In this document: piece by piece, positions 24,412 through 32,768 of the stretch
Layout: every line of letters starts with the position of its first letter
How positions within the stretch are numbered: the stretch's first letter is position 1
From: Massilia sp. YIM B02769
Lineage (GTDB): Bacteria > Pseudomonadota > Gammaproteobacteria > Burkholderiales > Burkholderiaceae_D
Direction of reading: 5' to 3'
Length of the DNA: 46,603 bases
Assembly: GCF_030411995.1 (NCBI RefSeq)
Contig: NZ_JASNRC010000023.1
Span: 1 to 46,603, forward strand
Made by a program: the position numbers and the translations under genes
Notes under the pieces: model-generated
Databases searched by the model: none
What the model saw: the letters and a program-made list of their open reading frames with translations, nothing else
What the model was told of the DNA's origin: nothing

Positions 24412-26355
24412 TCAGTCGCGCAGCAGCGCCAGCCCGCCGGCCAGGTGCCAGACCCGCTCGCGCCCCAGCCCCTGCAGGCATTGCGCCGCCTTCAGGCTGC
24501 GGTTGCCGCTGCGGCAGAAGAACACCAGCGGACGCGCTTCGTCGCGCAGCCAGGCGGCATGGTCGGCCAGGCGCGACAGCGGCAGGCTGTAGGCGGCGCG
24601 GCCTTGCAGGCTGGGGGTGCCGGCCGCGTGCTCGCAGGCTTCGCGCACGTCGATCAGCAGCGCGTCGGGATGCGCGGCAAAGAAGTGTTTCAACTGGTGA
24701 CGCGCGAGTTCGGCAGGCTGGCGCACCGGCTGCAGCGCCGCGTCGATGCCCGCGGGCCGGCAAACGATGGCGTCGCCGGATGCGTCGCCGAAGGCCAGGC
24801 GCACCTTGGCCAGCACGCCCTCCTCCACCGTCGCGAGCACGAAGCCGGCCGCACCGGGCCGCCGCGCCAGCACCTCGCGTCCGAGGCGGATGGCTTCGGC
24901 CGGGCTGCCGTCGGCCATCCGCACCGTCTCGCACGCGGCCGGCCAGCCCGCGGCCTGCAGCCGGTCGCGCAGCGCGGCGCCGCCGTCCTCGGTGGTGGCG
25001 AGTACCGCGCGCAGCCGGTAGGCGTGCTGGCGCAGCAGCGCCGTGACGCGTTCCGCCAGCGCGGCCGGCACGTCGATCGCCACGCAATCGCCGCCTGCGG
25101 GATCGAAGACCAGCCAGCCGCCATCGGCGCCGAAGTGGTACACGCCTGCGGCGCCCGGGCGCGAAGCCGCCAGCGGCAGCTTGCGCAGCGCCTCGCCGCA
25201 GCGCGCGATGCGCTCCACGGCGGCGTCGACAAAGGCATCGTCCAGCAGCGGCCCGAGCGACAGGCGCACCGCGTTCGCGCAGCGCCAGGCGGGCAAGCCC
25301 ATCGCTTCCAGCACGTAGCTGGGCGCCGCCCTGGCAGCGGAACAGGCCGAACCGGCGCTGACGCGGATGCCGGCGGCATCGAACAGGTCGAGCAGTTCCT
25401 TGCCCGACAGGCCGGGCACGGCGAAGTTGAGCGTGGTCGGCAGCGCGTGCGCGAATGGGGTATTGAAGACGATCGCCGGGAAGGCCGCGCGCAGGGCCGC
25501 CGCCAGGCGGTCGCGCGCATACAGCAGCTGCGCGTGCGAGCGGAACACGTTCCCCTCTTCCAGCGCGCGCAGGACCGCGCCGAGCGCGGCGATGCCGGCC
25601 ATGTTCTCGGTGCCCGAGCGCTGGCCGCCTTCCTGGCCGCCGCCGCACATCAGCGCCGTGAAGGGCGCGCCGTCGCGCACATACAGCATGCCGACGCCCT
25701 TCGGCGCATACAGTTTATGGCCCGAGAAGGGCGCGTAGTCGATGCGGGTGCGCTGCAGGTCCAGCGGCAGCTTGCCGAGCGCCTGCACGCAATCGACCAT
25801 CCACAGTGCGGGACTGGCGGTTTCGGCCAGCACCGCGGCGATGCCGTCGAGGTCGGACACGACGCCGCTCTCGTTGTTGGCCGCCATCGTGCACAGGAAA
25901 GCCGTGCGCGGCGCCAGTTCGCGCAGCAGGTCCAGGCGGTGGCGGCCATCGCCGTCGACCGGCAGCGCCTGCAGGGTCAGGTTGGTGCCGAGGATGCGGT
26001 TCCAGTGCGCCAGGCTTTCCGGCACCGCCTTGTGTTCGGTGGCGCCGTACAGGAGCAAGTCGCCGCAGGGCTGGCCGGCGGCGCGGCGCTCGCGCAGCGC
26101 GCACAGGGCCGACAGCACGGCGGTCTGGATGCCTTCGGTGGCGCCGCTGGTGAACATCACCCGCCCCGTTCCCGCGCCCAGCACGCGCCGCGCCCGTGCA
26201 TGCGCCTCGTCGAGGACGACGCGGGCGCGCAGGCCGGCCGCGTGGCTGCTGCTCGGGTTGCCGAAATCGATCTGCATGGCGGCATGCGCGGCGACGATGG
26301 CGGCCGTCAGCACGGGCGAGGTGGCATTGGCGTCGAGGTAGAGTTCGGAGTCCAT
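24412..26355 (-). CDS. Cysteine desulfurase-like / MBL-like / rhodanese fusion
   Basis: This 646-residue protein combines three parts. Residues 1-390 are a class V aminotransferase of the NifS/IscS type: GATEHKAVP, the PLP lysine in FSGHKLYAPKG (about K214), and the catalytic-loop cysteine in SAGSACSA (about 337). Residues about 400-530 (GWLVFDPAGGDCVAIDVP, LRAVLATTEDGG) resemble a metallo-beta-lactamase scaffold lacking the HxHxDH metal motif. Residues about 540-646 are a rhodanese domain (DALLIDVREACEH) with active-site Cys in FFCRSGNRS (about 613). A persulfide could pass from desulfurase to rhodanese within one chain. I start at MDSELYLDANATS (26355), the usual NifS start. It is divergent from a DecR-like regulator and upstream of ndvB by 16 bases. 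Confidence 0.9.
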   Translation of the reverse strand: MDSELYLDANATSPVLTAAIVAAHAAMQIDFGNPSSSHAAGLRARVVLDEAHARARRVLGAGTGRVMFTSGATEGIQTAVLSALCALRERRAAGQPCGDLLLYGATEHKAVPESLAHWNRILGTNLTLQALPVDGDGRHRLDLLRELAPRTAFLCTMAANNESGVVSDLDGIAAVLAETASPALWMVDCVQALGKLPLDLQRTRIDYAPFSGHKLYAPKGVGMLYVRDGAPFTALMCGGGQEGGQRSGTENMAGIAALGAVLRALEEGNVFRSHAQLLYARDRLAAALRAAFPAIVFNTPFAHALPTTLNFAVPGLSGKELLDLFDAAGIRVSAGSACSAARAAPSYVLEAMGLPAWRCANAVRLSLGPLLDDAFVDAAVERIARCGEALRKLPLAASRPGAAGVYHFGADGGWLVFDPAGGDCVAIDVPAALAERVTALLRQHAYRLRAVLATTEDGGAALRDRLQAAGWPAACETVRMADGSPAEAIRLGREVLARRPGAAGFVLATVEEGVLAKVRLAFGDASGDAIVCRPAGIDAALQPVRQPAELARHQLKHFFAAHPDALLIDVREACEHAAGTPSLQGRAAYSLPLSRLADHAAWLRDEARPLVFFCRSGNRSLKAAQCLQGLGRERVWHLAGGLALLRD

Positions 26356-26411
26356 AATAAAACTGAAATTGCGGGCGAAGATCGTGTTATTGTTCAGAAA
26401 TATGTTACGAA

Positions 26412-26448
26412 TTTGTATAGAAGTGCGCATTCTTAATTCGTTTGTATA
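26412..26448. promoter_or_regulatory. Direct repeat in DecR-like/desulfurase divergent region
   Basis: TTTGTATA occurs at 26412-26419 and 26441-26448, 29 bases apart (close to three helical turns), in the AT-rich 139-base gap between the divergent genes. This spacing would suit an Lrp-family regulator binding on one DNA face. It is a candidate only. Confidence 0.3.
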
Positions 26449-26494
26449 TCGCCAAAACTAAGCATGTTTGTTCTCATAGTGACCTATAAATAGA

Positions 26495-26980
26495 ATGAAT
26501 TCACTAGACAAATTTGATTGCGCCATTCTTGCCGCGCTCCAGGCAGACGCGACGCTGTCGATTTCCGGGCTCAGCGAAAAGGTGGGCCTGTCGAGCACCC
26601 CGTGCTGGAAGCGCGTCAAGCGCCTCGAGGAAGAGGGCTATATCGAAAGCCGCGTCACCATCGTCAACCGCCGGAAGGTGGGCTTGCCGGTGACGGTATT
26701 CGTCAGCGTGCGCACCCGCGAGCACGACGAAAAATGGCTGGAGCGCTTTGCCGCCGCCGTGACCGCCCTGCCCGAGGTGCTCGAATTCCACCGCATGAGC
26801 GGCGACGTCGACTACCTGCTGAAAGTGGTCACCACCGACATCGAAGGCTACGACCGCTTCTACAAGAAGCTGATCAAGACCGCCCAGCTGACCGGCGTCT
26901 CCTCGGCCTTCTCGATGGAGCAGATCAAGAGCACGACCGCGTTGCCGCTGGAACTCATCGCGCACGGCTTGCCGGCCTGA
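26495..26980 (+). CDS. Lrp/AsnC regulator, DecR (YbaO)-like
   Basis: This 161-residue protein has an N-terminal HTH (about 8-60, with LSEKVGLSSTPCWKRVKRLEEEGYI) and a C-terminal ligand-sensing RAM domain with FHRMSGDVDYLLKVV and YDRFYKKLI. The segments TPCWKR, MSGDVDYL and SSAFSMEQIKSTT closely resemble E. coli DecR/YbaO, a cysteine-responsive activator of cysteine detoxification. The divergent gene encodes a cysteine desulfurase/rhodanese fusion, so cysteine- or sulfide-linked control of that gene is a reasonable inference. No strong ribosome site precedes the ATG. Family members are usually dimers to octamers. General Lrp function is certain; the cysteine ligand is not shown. Confidence 0.92.
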   Translation: MNSLDKFDCAILAALQADATLSISGLSEKVGLSSTPCWKRVKRLEEEGYIESRVTIVNRRKVGLPVTVFVSVRTREHDEKWLERFAAAVTALPEVLEFHRMSGDVDYLLKVVTTDIEGYDRFYKKLIKTAQLTGVSSAFSMEQIKSTTALPLELIAHGLPA

Positions 26981-27059
26981 CCTGGCCGTGCATTGTCCCT
27001 TCCGGGCATGCCGTTTTATGCGATGATGGCGTCCGTTTGCACATAACGGAGACAGGCTG

Positions 27060-28193
27060 ATGCCATCGAAAATGAACATGGCGCCACTGGCGCTGGCCGC
27101 GCTGCTGTGCGTATCCGGCACGGCGCTGGCGCAGGAACAAGTCGTCAAGATCGGCGTGACCGGCCCGCTCTCGGGCGCCAACGCCTTTGCCGGCAAGGAC
27201 AACGAAAACGGCGTGCGCCTGGCGGTCGAAGACCTCAACGCCCAGAAGATCAAGGTAGCCGGCAAGACCGTGCGCTTCGATCTGCAATCCGAAGACGACG
27301 CCGGCGATCCGAAACAGGGCGTGACGGTGGCGCAGAAGCTGGTCGACGGCGGCGTGAAGTTCGTGCTCGGCCCCTACAACTCGGGCGTCGCGATTCCCGC
27401 TTCGCGCGTGTACAACGAGGCCGGCGCCCTGATGTCCACGGTCGGCACCAATCCCAAGATCACCCAGGGCGGTTATAAAACCGTGTTCCGCACCGTCGCC
27501 AGCGACGCCCAGGTGGGCGGCTCGATGGCCAGCTACGCGGCCAAGGAACTGAAAGTGAAGAACGTCGGCGTGATCGACGACCGCACCGCCTTCGGCACCG
27601 GCATCGCCGCCGAATTCAAGCGCCAGGCGCAGGCCGCCGGCATGAAGGTCGCCGGCCACGAATTCACCAACGACAAGGCGAGCGACTTTTCCGCCATCCT
27701 GACCTCGCTGCGCGCGAAGAAGGTCGACGCCATCTTCTTCGGCGGCTATGCGCCGCAGGCCGCGCCGATGGCGCGCCAGATGGCCGCCCTCGGCCTGAAG
27801 GTGCCGCTGCTCGGCGGCGATACCCTGTGCAGCCCCGAGATGGCCAAGCTCGGCGGCCCGGCCGTCGGCGAAAACGTGCGCTGCGCCCAGGCCGGCGCCA
27901 TCATCGCCAAACAGCCGAACGGCCCGGCTTTCCTGAGCAAGTACAAGGCGCGCTTCAAGCGCGAACCCGACGTCTACGCGCCTTCCTTCTACGACCAGAC
28001 CATGTTCATCGCCCAGGCGATGCAAAAGGCGAACTCCTTCGACCCGGCCGCCGTGGCCCAGCAGCTGCGCACCCTGAGCTACGCGGGCGTGGTCGGCACC
28101 TACGGCTACGACGACAAGGGCAACCTGAAGAAGACCGCCGTCACCGTCTACACCTTCAAGAATGGCGCCCTGGCGCCGCTGGCAAGCTATTAA
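27060..28193 (+). CDS. Branched-chain amino acid-type ABC binding protein
   Basis: This 377-residue periplasmic binding protein of the LivJ/LivK type (type I fold) has a signal peptide MPSKMNMAPLALAALLCVSG in two clear parts, cleaved after about residue 24. The mature protein starts EQVVKIGVTGPLSGANAFAGKD, a hallmark, and contains GVTVAQKLVDGGVKFVLGPYNSG, FRTVASDAQVG and SFYDQTMFIAQAMQ. GGAG lies 8 bases before the ATG. No permease or ATPase genes are nearby, so its transporter partner is elsewhere. The DUF885 gene starts 12 bases after its stop on the same strand. The actual ligand is not assigned. Confidence 0.93.
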   Translation: MPSKMNMAPLALAALLCVSGTALAQEQVVKIGVTGPLSGANAFAGKDNENGVRLAVEDLNAQKIKVAGKTVRFDLQSEDDAGDPKQGVTVAQKLVDGGVKFVLGPYNSGVAIPASRVYNEAGALMSTVGTNPKITQGGYKTVFRTVASDAQVGGSMASYAAKELKVKNVGVIDDRTAFGTGIAAEFKRQAQAAGMKVAGHEFTNDKASDFSAILTSLRAKKVDAIFFGGYAPQAAPMARQMAALGLKVPLLGGDTLCSPEMAKLGGPAVGENVRCAQAGAIIAKQPNGPAFLSKYKARFKREPDVYAPSFYDQTMFIAQAMQKANSFDPAAVAQQLRTLSYAGVVGTYGYDDKGNLKKTAVTVYTFKNGALAPLASY

Positions 28194-28205
28194 GGATTCA
28201 TGCAC

Positions 28206-30017
28206 ATGACCCAGTTGTTCAAGCTCGGCGCACTCGCCGCGGCCGCACTCATCGCCTCCGCACCTGCCCTGGCCGCAGGGCAGGCTGCCACACCCGCCAC
28301 CAAGCAGGCCACCGCCAATCCGCAAGCCGGCAAGGCGCTCAACAAGCTCGCCGACGAATACTACGATGCCATCGCGCGCTTCGATCCGGTGTCGGCCAGC
28401 GAAAGCGGCGACAACCGCTTCATCGACCAGATCGGCATGACGATCTCGCCGCAGGAACGGGCTAAACAGTTTGCACGGTATAAAGACTTCCAGAAGCGCC
28501 TGCACGCGATCAAGCGCGACAGCCTGGGCCAACGCGACCAGACCAGCTACGACATCCTCGACTACGAGCTGGCGACCGCGCTGCGCTTCGAGCCCTTCCC
28601 GGAATACCTGCTGCCGGTCAGCCAGATGGACAGCATGCCGGTCACGCTGGCCAACTACGCCAGCGGCCAGGGCGCCCAGCCTTTGTCGAGCGTGAAGGAT
28701 TACCGTGCCTACGCCAGCCGCCTGGTCCAGCTCGGCCCCTGGATCGACCAGGCCATCGCCAACATGCGCGAAGGCGTCAAGCGCGGCGTGACCTATCCGA
28801 AATCGGTGATGACGTCCGCCCTGCCCCAGTTCAAGCAGCTGGTGGCGGCCACGCCCGAAGACAGCATCTATTATTCGCCGGTGAAGAGCTTCCCGGATGG
28901 GTTCTCCGACGCCGACAAGCGCCAGCTCACCAAGCTGTATGGCGACACCATAGCCGGGAAGCTGAATCCGGCGCTGGCGCGCCTGGCGACCTTCCTGGAA
29001 AAGGAATACCTGCCCGTTGCGCGCACCAGCACCGGCTGGGACGCCCTGCCGAACGGCGCCGCGTGGTACAAGGTGCGCGTGGCGAGCCAGACCACCACCA
29101 GCCTGACGCCCGAGCGGATCCACGAGATCGGCCTTAAGGAAGTGGCGCGCATCCAGGGCGAATACGGCCGCACCGGCCCGAAGATGGGCTACAACGGCCC
29201 GGCCGCCGGCCTGCCGGCCTGGGTGTCGCAACAGGCGAAGTACAAGCCATTTAAAACCGACCAGGAAGTCATCGCCGTCTACCGCAAGCTCGACGCCCAG
29301 CTGCGCACGAAGCTGCCTTCGATGTTCAACCTGATGCCCAAATCCCCGCTCGACCTGCGCCTCGAACCTGAACTGAGCCGCGCCACGGCCTCGGACCACT
29401 ACACCCCGCCGGCGGTGGACGGTTCGCGTCCGGGCGTGTTCTGGTCGGTGGTGAACGACCCGACGCAGTACGGCAGCACCGGCATGGTCACGCTGTTCCT
29501 GCACGAAGGCCAGCCGGGCCACCACTTCCACATCGCGCTGGTGCAGGAACTGGGCCTGCCGAACTTCCGCAAGTTCGGCGGCAACAACGCCTTTACCGAA
29601 GGCTGGGCGCTGTATGCCGAGACCCTGGGCAAGGACATGGGCCTGTTCGACAAGCCGGAAGATTACTTCGGCCACCTGAACGACGAGATGCTGCGCGCCG
29701 CGCGCCTGGTGGTCGACACCGGCATGCACACGAAGGGCTGGTCGCGCGAACAGGGCATCAAGTACTTCTCGGAGACGCTGGGCTACAGCGAAGCCGACTC
29801 GCGCGCCCAGATCGAGCGCTACATGGTGTGGCCGGGCCAGGCGCTGGGCTACAAGATCGGGGCGCTGAAGATCGTCGAACTGCGCCGCCGTGCGGAAAGC
29901 GCGCTGGGCGACAAGTTCAACATCCGCAAGTTCCACGACATCGTGCTGGGTGAAGGGACGTTGCCGCTGTCGTTGCTGGAGGCGAAGGTGGATCGCTGGA
30001 TTGCCGAGTCGAAGTAA
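28206..30017 (+). CDS. DUF885 metallopeptidase-like periplasmic protein
   Basis: This 603-residue exported protein of the DUF885 family has a signal peptide (about 1-22, ending APALAA) followed by a long helical protein. The zinc-peptidase-like signature HEGQPGHHFH near residue 436 and the downstream EGWALYAE helix, which can supply a third ligand, are intact. SRPGVFWSVVNDP and VDTGMHTKGWS are family blocks. The family resembles M32/M3-like gluzincins and probably cleaves peptides in the periplasm. I use the ATG at 28206, not 28200, because AAGGA (28192-28196) is at a usable distance only for the later codon. It is tightly linked to the binding protein upstream. Confidence 0.9.
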   Translation: MTQLFKLGALAAAALIASAPALAAGQAATPATKQATANPQAGKALNKLADEYYDAIARFDPVSASESGDNRFIDQIGMTISPQERAKQFARYKDFQKRLHAIKRDSLGQRDQTSYDILDYELATALRFEPFPEYLLPVSQMDSMPVTLANYASGQGAQPLSSVKDYRAYASRLVQLGPWIDQAIANMREGVKRGVTYPKSVMTSALPQFKQLVAATPEDSIYYSPVKSFPDGFSDADKRQLTKLYGDTIAGKLNPALARLATFLEKEYLPVARTSTGWDALPNGAAWYKVRVASQTTTSLTPERIHEIGLKEVARIQGEYGRTGPKMGYNGPAAGLPAWVSQQAKYKPFKTDQEVIAVYRKLDAQLRTKLPSMFNLMPKSPLDLRLEPELSRATASDHYTPPAVDGSRPGVFWSVVNDPTQYGSTGMVTLFLHEGQPGHHFHIALVQELGLPNFRKFGGNNAFTEGWALYAETLGKDMGLFDKPEDYFGHLNDEMLRAARLVVDTGMHTKGWSREQGIKYFSETLGYSEADSRAQIERYMVWPGQALGYKIGALKIVELRRRAESALGDKFNIRKFHDIVLGEGTLPLSLLEAKVDRWIAESK

Positions 30018-30028
30018 GCGCTTGAGGG

Positions 30029-30048
30029 AGGTGGGCGTCTGCCCACCT
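30029..30048. repeat. REP-like palindrome C
   Basis: AGGTGGGC-GTCT-GCCCACCT is a perfect 8-base stem with a 4-base loop just after the DUF885 stop. It shares the GGTGGG...CCCACC core with palindromes A and B. It could equally act as a transcript end; no T-run follows. Confidence 0.65.
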
Positions 30049-30080
30049 TCGTGATCGATTGTCAGGAAGACAGGCAAGTC

Positions 30081-30488
30081 ATGAAGTTCTCGTCTGCGAA
30101 AAATGAGGCGCCCAAGGAATCTGGCTGTTCGATACCGATCGACGCAAGACAGGTGATGCCGATGCGCTTCGCGACACGGCTAGCGATTGGTCTGTTGTTG
30201 GTTCAGGCCGGCATCGTACTTACTGTCGTGCTGGAGCGTTTTTTGGTCGCACTGTACAAGCTTTACAAATTTTATTTTGCGTGGCCCCAGCCGATTTACT
30301 TCCAAAGTAATACAGTCATTTTCTTTGTCGCCTATTCTGTGATGATCTGGATTGCCAGTCACTGGCTGGCACGATCAGCAGAGGCCGGCGGTATAAAACG
30401 CTTCGCCAGGCTGGCAAAAGGAATGAATGCAAGTGCGCTCGTCGTGGTGCTCATGATGCTCTTGTCAAAGCTGGCGATGCTTTCATGA
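30081..30488 (+). CDS. Small hypothetical membrane protein
   Basis: This 135-residue protein has no recognised domain. A hydrophilic N-terminus (MKFSSAKNEAPKES) precedes three hydrophobic segments: about 37-57 (ATRLAIGLLLVQAGIVLTVV), about 78-98 (NTVIFFVAYSVMIWIASHWL) and about 115-132 (NASALVVVLMMLLSKLAM). Base composition is AT-richer than most of the window, hinting at acquired DNA. The ATG at 30081 has AGGCAAG close upstream; GTG at 30051 is an alternative start. The 3' end overlaps the decayed toxin fragment on the other strand. Confidence 0.55.
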   Translation: MKFSSAKNEAPKESGCSIPIDARQVMPMRFATRLAIGLLLVQAGIVLTVVLERFLVALYKLYKFYFAWPQPIYFQSNTVIFFVAYSVMIWIASHWLARSAEAGGIKRFARLAKGMNASALVVVLMMLLSKLAMLS

Positions 30489-30663
30489 TCAAGGAAATAG
30501 CCTTGCGAATGCAGCCGAACTGGCAATGGCGGTATAACGCGGATAGGCACGCAGTGCAGGGCTGGGCATACCGGCCAGTCAGCACTTGCTGATACTCGAG
30601 ATGCGCATCCCTTGCCGTGTTCTTGAGCCGGGCCAGGACCGACTGCGGCATGTTCCTTGTCAC
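30451..30663 (-). pseudogene. Remnant of AbiEii-type toxin gene
   Basis: Starting at GTG (30663), just after the antitoxin stop, the frame reads VTRNMPQSVLARLKNTARDA and then LEYQQVL, which matches the start of AbiEii nucleotidyltransferase toxins. After about 35 residues the pattern breaks up, and a stop ends it at about 70 residues, against roughly 250-300 for a complete toxin. No nucleotidyltransferase core (GGTDL-like) is seen. The position directly downstream of an AbiEi-type gene is where the toxin belongs. It is probably a truncated and decayed toxin gene. Confidence 0.6.
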
Positions 30664-30665
30664 AT

Positions 30666-31250
30666 TCAAACAAGCGACTCCAGATAAGGACGCATGATTT
30701 TCTCGACCCGGCAAACCTTACCGAAATAATAAAGCTCGCGCATCGTTACGCGCTTTTCCCGCCATGCCTCGCGCAGCGCCTCGATGCCGACATCGACGCC
30801 GATCTTGTTGCGGTACTTGAAGCAGTCGGCAATTGTCTTGGCAATACCATACACCTCGATGGCCTGCCCGGCCACCTCGTGCCGTTCGACGCCTTCCGTG
30901 AGCGCCGTGCCTGAGTACCAGACAATCCTGACGGGGGGATAGTCGATCTTCGGGGCACGTGCCTTATTGGGCAGTGCCAGCCAGACTTCGAAGGGCGACT
31001 GGGTGGTCAGCTTGTGAAAACGCAGGGCGGTAAGGAGGCAGAAAACGCCCTGTCCCCTATAGGCGGCAAGGTCGACCAGACTATCCAGTTCCGTGCTGGG
31101 CCTGTTGGTGAATGCGTACAGGCCGCGAGCGATGCGCGTGATATCGCCTTGGCGCACCAGGCGCGTCAGTGCCATGCGGGACAGGCCAGCGTCGACGGCA
31201 TCTTTCGCCCGGAAGGCTGGTTTATTGACAGCTTGCAGCGCGGTGTTCAT
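30666..31250 (-). CDS. AbiEi-type antitoxin / transcriptional regulator
   Basis: This 194-residue protein of the type IV AbiEi antitoxin family has an N-terminal winged-helix region with FRAKDAVDAGLSRMALTRLV and ITRIARGLYAF. A C-terminal domain carries DLAAYRGQGVFCLLTAL, VEVYGIAKTIADCFKYRNKIG and VGIEALREAWREKRV. Family members repress their own operon through inverted repeats and neutralise an AbiEii toxin. I start at MNTALQAVNKP (31250), since the longer frame reads through the upstream regulatory repeat. A large imperfect inverted repeat lies right before the start. The toxin partner is only a fragment, so this may be an orphan kept for another role or in early decay. Confidence 0.88.
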   Translation of the reverse strand: MNTALQAVNKPAFRAKDAVDAGLSRMALTRLVRQGDITRIARGLYAFTNRPSTELDSLVDLAAYRGQGVFCLLTALRFHKLTTQSPFEVWLALPNKARAPKIDYPPVRIVWYSGTALTEGVERHEVAGQAIEVYGIAKTIADCFKYRNKIGVDVGIEALREAWREKRVTMRELYYFGKVCRVEKIMRPYLESLV

Positions 31251-31260
31251 GCATCCATTG

Positions 31261-31304
31261 TTGCATATCGTCGGTAAATGCCAATAACTACCGACACTTT
31301 GCAA
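31261..31304 (-). promoter_or_regulatory. Candidate AbiEi operator (inverted repeat)
   Basis: Two 16-base arms, 31261-31276 and 31289-31304, match inversely at 13 of 16 positions, with identical outer TTGCA and inner GTCGGTA parts and a 12-base spacer. It lies 10 bases upstream of the antitoxin start. AbiEi proteins are known to bind inverted repeats in their own promoters, so autoregulation is likely. Confidence 0.65.
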
Positions 31305-31394
31305 CACCACTGTTTTCATGCACCGCAATCTCACCCAACAATGAGAAATGGCCGCTGTGGGAATGGCGTTCCCGAAACGGACCGGTATCCGCGC

Positions 31395-32768
31395 TTACTG
31401 CCCCGTCTTCGGCTGCATCTTCCCCTGCTTCATCATGGTCGCATTGCTGTCCATGATGGTCCCCCACAGCGCCTTGACCGCTTCCGGCGTCGGGTTCTGC
31501 TGCATGCGCAGCTGGGCCAGGTCGATGCGGGCACGCGGGTAGCGCGCCTGCGCCGCCTTTTCCAGCCAGCCTAACGCCTCCTCGCGCGCTTGCGCGGTGC
31601 GGTCGGCATACAGCATCTCGCCCAGCTCGGTCTGCGCCACCGGGAAGCCGAGGCGCGCCGCTTTCAGGAACCACCCTTTCGCCTGTGCCCTGGCCTGGCG
31701 CCTTTCCGCGCCGCCCTGCTCCGCATCCTGCAAGGCGGCCAGCCCCAGCGTGGTCATCGCCACCACATTGCCCTTGCCGGCCTGGCGCCGCAGCGCCGCC
31801 ATCTCGTTGCTGTCGGCCGCACGCGCGCGCGCTTCCAGCTCATGATCCAGCCCGGTCCAATCCGATTCGTCCATATCGCGGTACCAGGCGTCGTTGCCGG
31901 TGCTGCCGATCGAGCCGATGCCGCGCGAACGGCCGGCGGCTGCGCTCGAACGGGCCGTCAGCGGCGGCGCCCCCGGACGCCAGCCCGGCGGCGGCAGGAA
32001 ATAGAAATCGCCGGCCAGCGAGGACTCGAACCAGGGCTGCTGGTCTTCGCGGGTCTGGCGCCGCACCTGGTCGGACAAGGTGCGGAACAGCGTCTCGGCC
32101 GGCAGCCCGCGCTGGGCCAGCAGCCTGGCCAGGGTCTCGGTATAGATGCTGTGGCGGCGGCCGCTGCCGTCCTCGGCCAGTTGGCCAGGCGCGGTGGAGT
32201 AGGCCACCAGGGTGCCGCGCGCGGCGCTGGACGGCGCCAGGCCCAGGTTCTCGTAGCTGCGCAGCTTGACCGGCTTCACCGGCTGGAAGGGGTTGTTGCG
32301 GCAGGCATCGAGGATCATCACGTTGACCGCCGATTTCGACAGCGCCAGCCTTTCGTGCAACGCCTGCAGCGGAAAGGCGCGCTGCTTCACGCCCTCTTCG
32401 CCGGTGACGACCATGTCGACCGGCAGCAGGTAGTTCTCGCCCTTGATCTGCATGCCGTGGCCGGCGTAGTAGACCACGGCCGAGGCGCCGGCCGGCAGCC
32501 GCTCGGCGAAGCCGCGCGTGGCGTCGAACATGCCGCTGCGCGTGAGGTCGGTCTTCAGGGTGACGTCGAAGCCGGCCTGGCGCAGGCTGTCGGCAATCAG
32601 CCTGGCGTCGGGCCGCGTGTTCGGCAGGCTGTTGGTGCCGTAGTCGCCATTCCCGATCACCAGCGCGTAGCGGTTGGTGATGGATGCCGGCGCCTGCGTC
32701 TTCACCTGCGCCTGGGCCGGCGTCCACGCCAGCACCAGCAAGAACACGCCAAGAAGACGCAGCATCAT
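31395..32768 (-). CDS. Secreted caspase-like (C14) protein with Sel1/TPR-type repeats
   Basis: This 457-residue protein has a signal peptide (MMLRLLGVFLLVLAWTPAQA). A caspase-like domain (about 30-250) includes NRYALVIGNGDYG, the catalytic His104 in YYAGHG and Cys156 in LDACRNNPF, both intact. A Pro/Ser/Gly linker (about 255-310) leads to Sel1/TPR-like repeats (about 330-440: GNVVAMTTLGLAALQDAEQG, AAQARYPRARIDLAQLRMQQ). It probably acts as a periplasmic or surface cysteine protease or scaffold. The start codons (ATGATG) overlap the TGA of the anti-sigma gene, so they are translationally coupled. Signal-controlled proteolysis linked to the sigma factor is inference. Confidence 0.9.
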   Translation of the reverse strand: MMLRLLGVFLLVLAWTPAQAQVKTQAPASITNRYALVIGNGDYGTNSLPNTRPDARLIADSLRQAGFDVTLKTDLTRSGMFDATRGFAERLPAGASAVVYYAGHGMQIKGENYLLPVDMVVTGEEGVKQRAFPLQALHERLALSKSAVNVMILDACRNNPFQPVKPVKLRSYENLGLAPSSAARGTLVAYSTAPGQLAEDGSGRRHSIYTETLARLLAQRGLPAETLFRTLSDQVRRQTREDQQPWFESSLAGDFYFLPPPGWRPGAPPLTARSSAAAGRSRGIGSIGSTGNDAWYRDMDESDWTGLDHELEARARAADSNEMAALRRQAGKGNVVAMTTLGLAALQDAEQGGAERRQARAQAKGWFLKAARLGFPVAQTELGEMLYADRTAQAREEALGWLEKAAQARYPRARIDLAQLRMQQNPTPEAVKALWGTIMDSNATMMKQGKMQPKTGQ

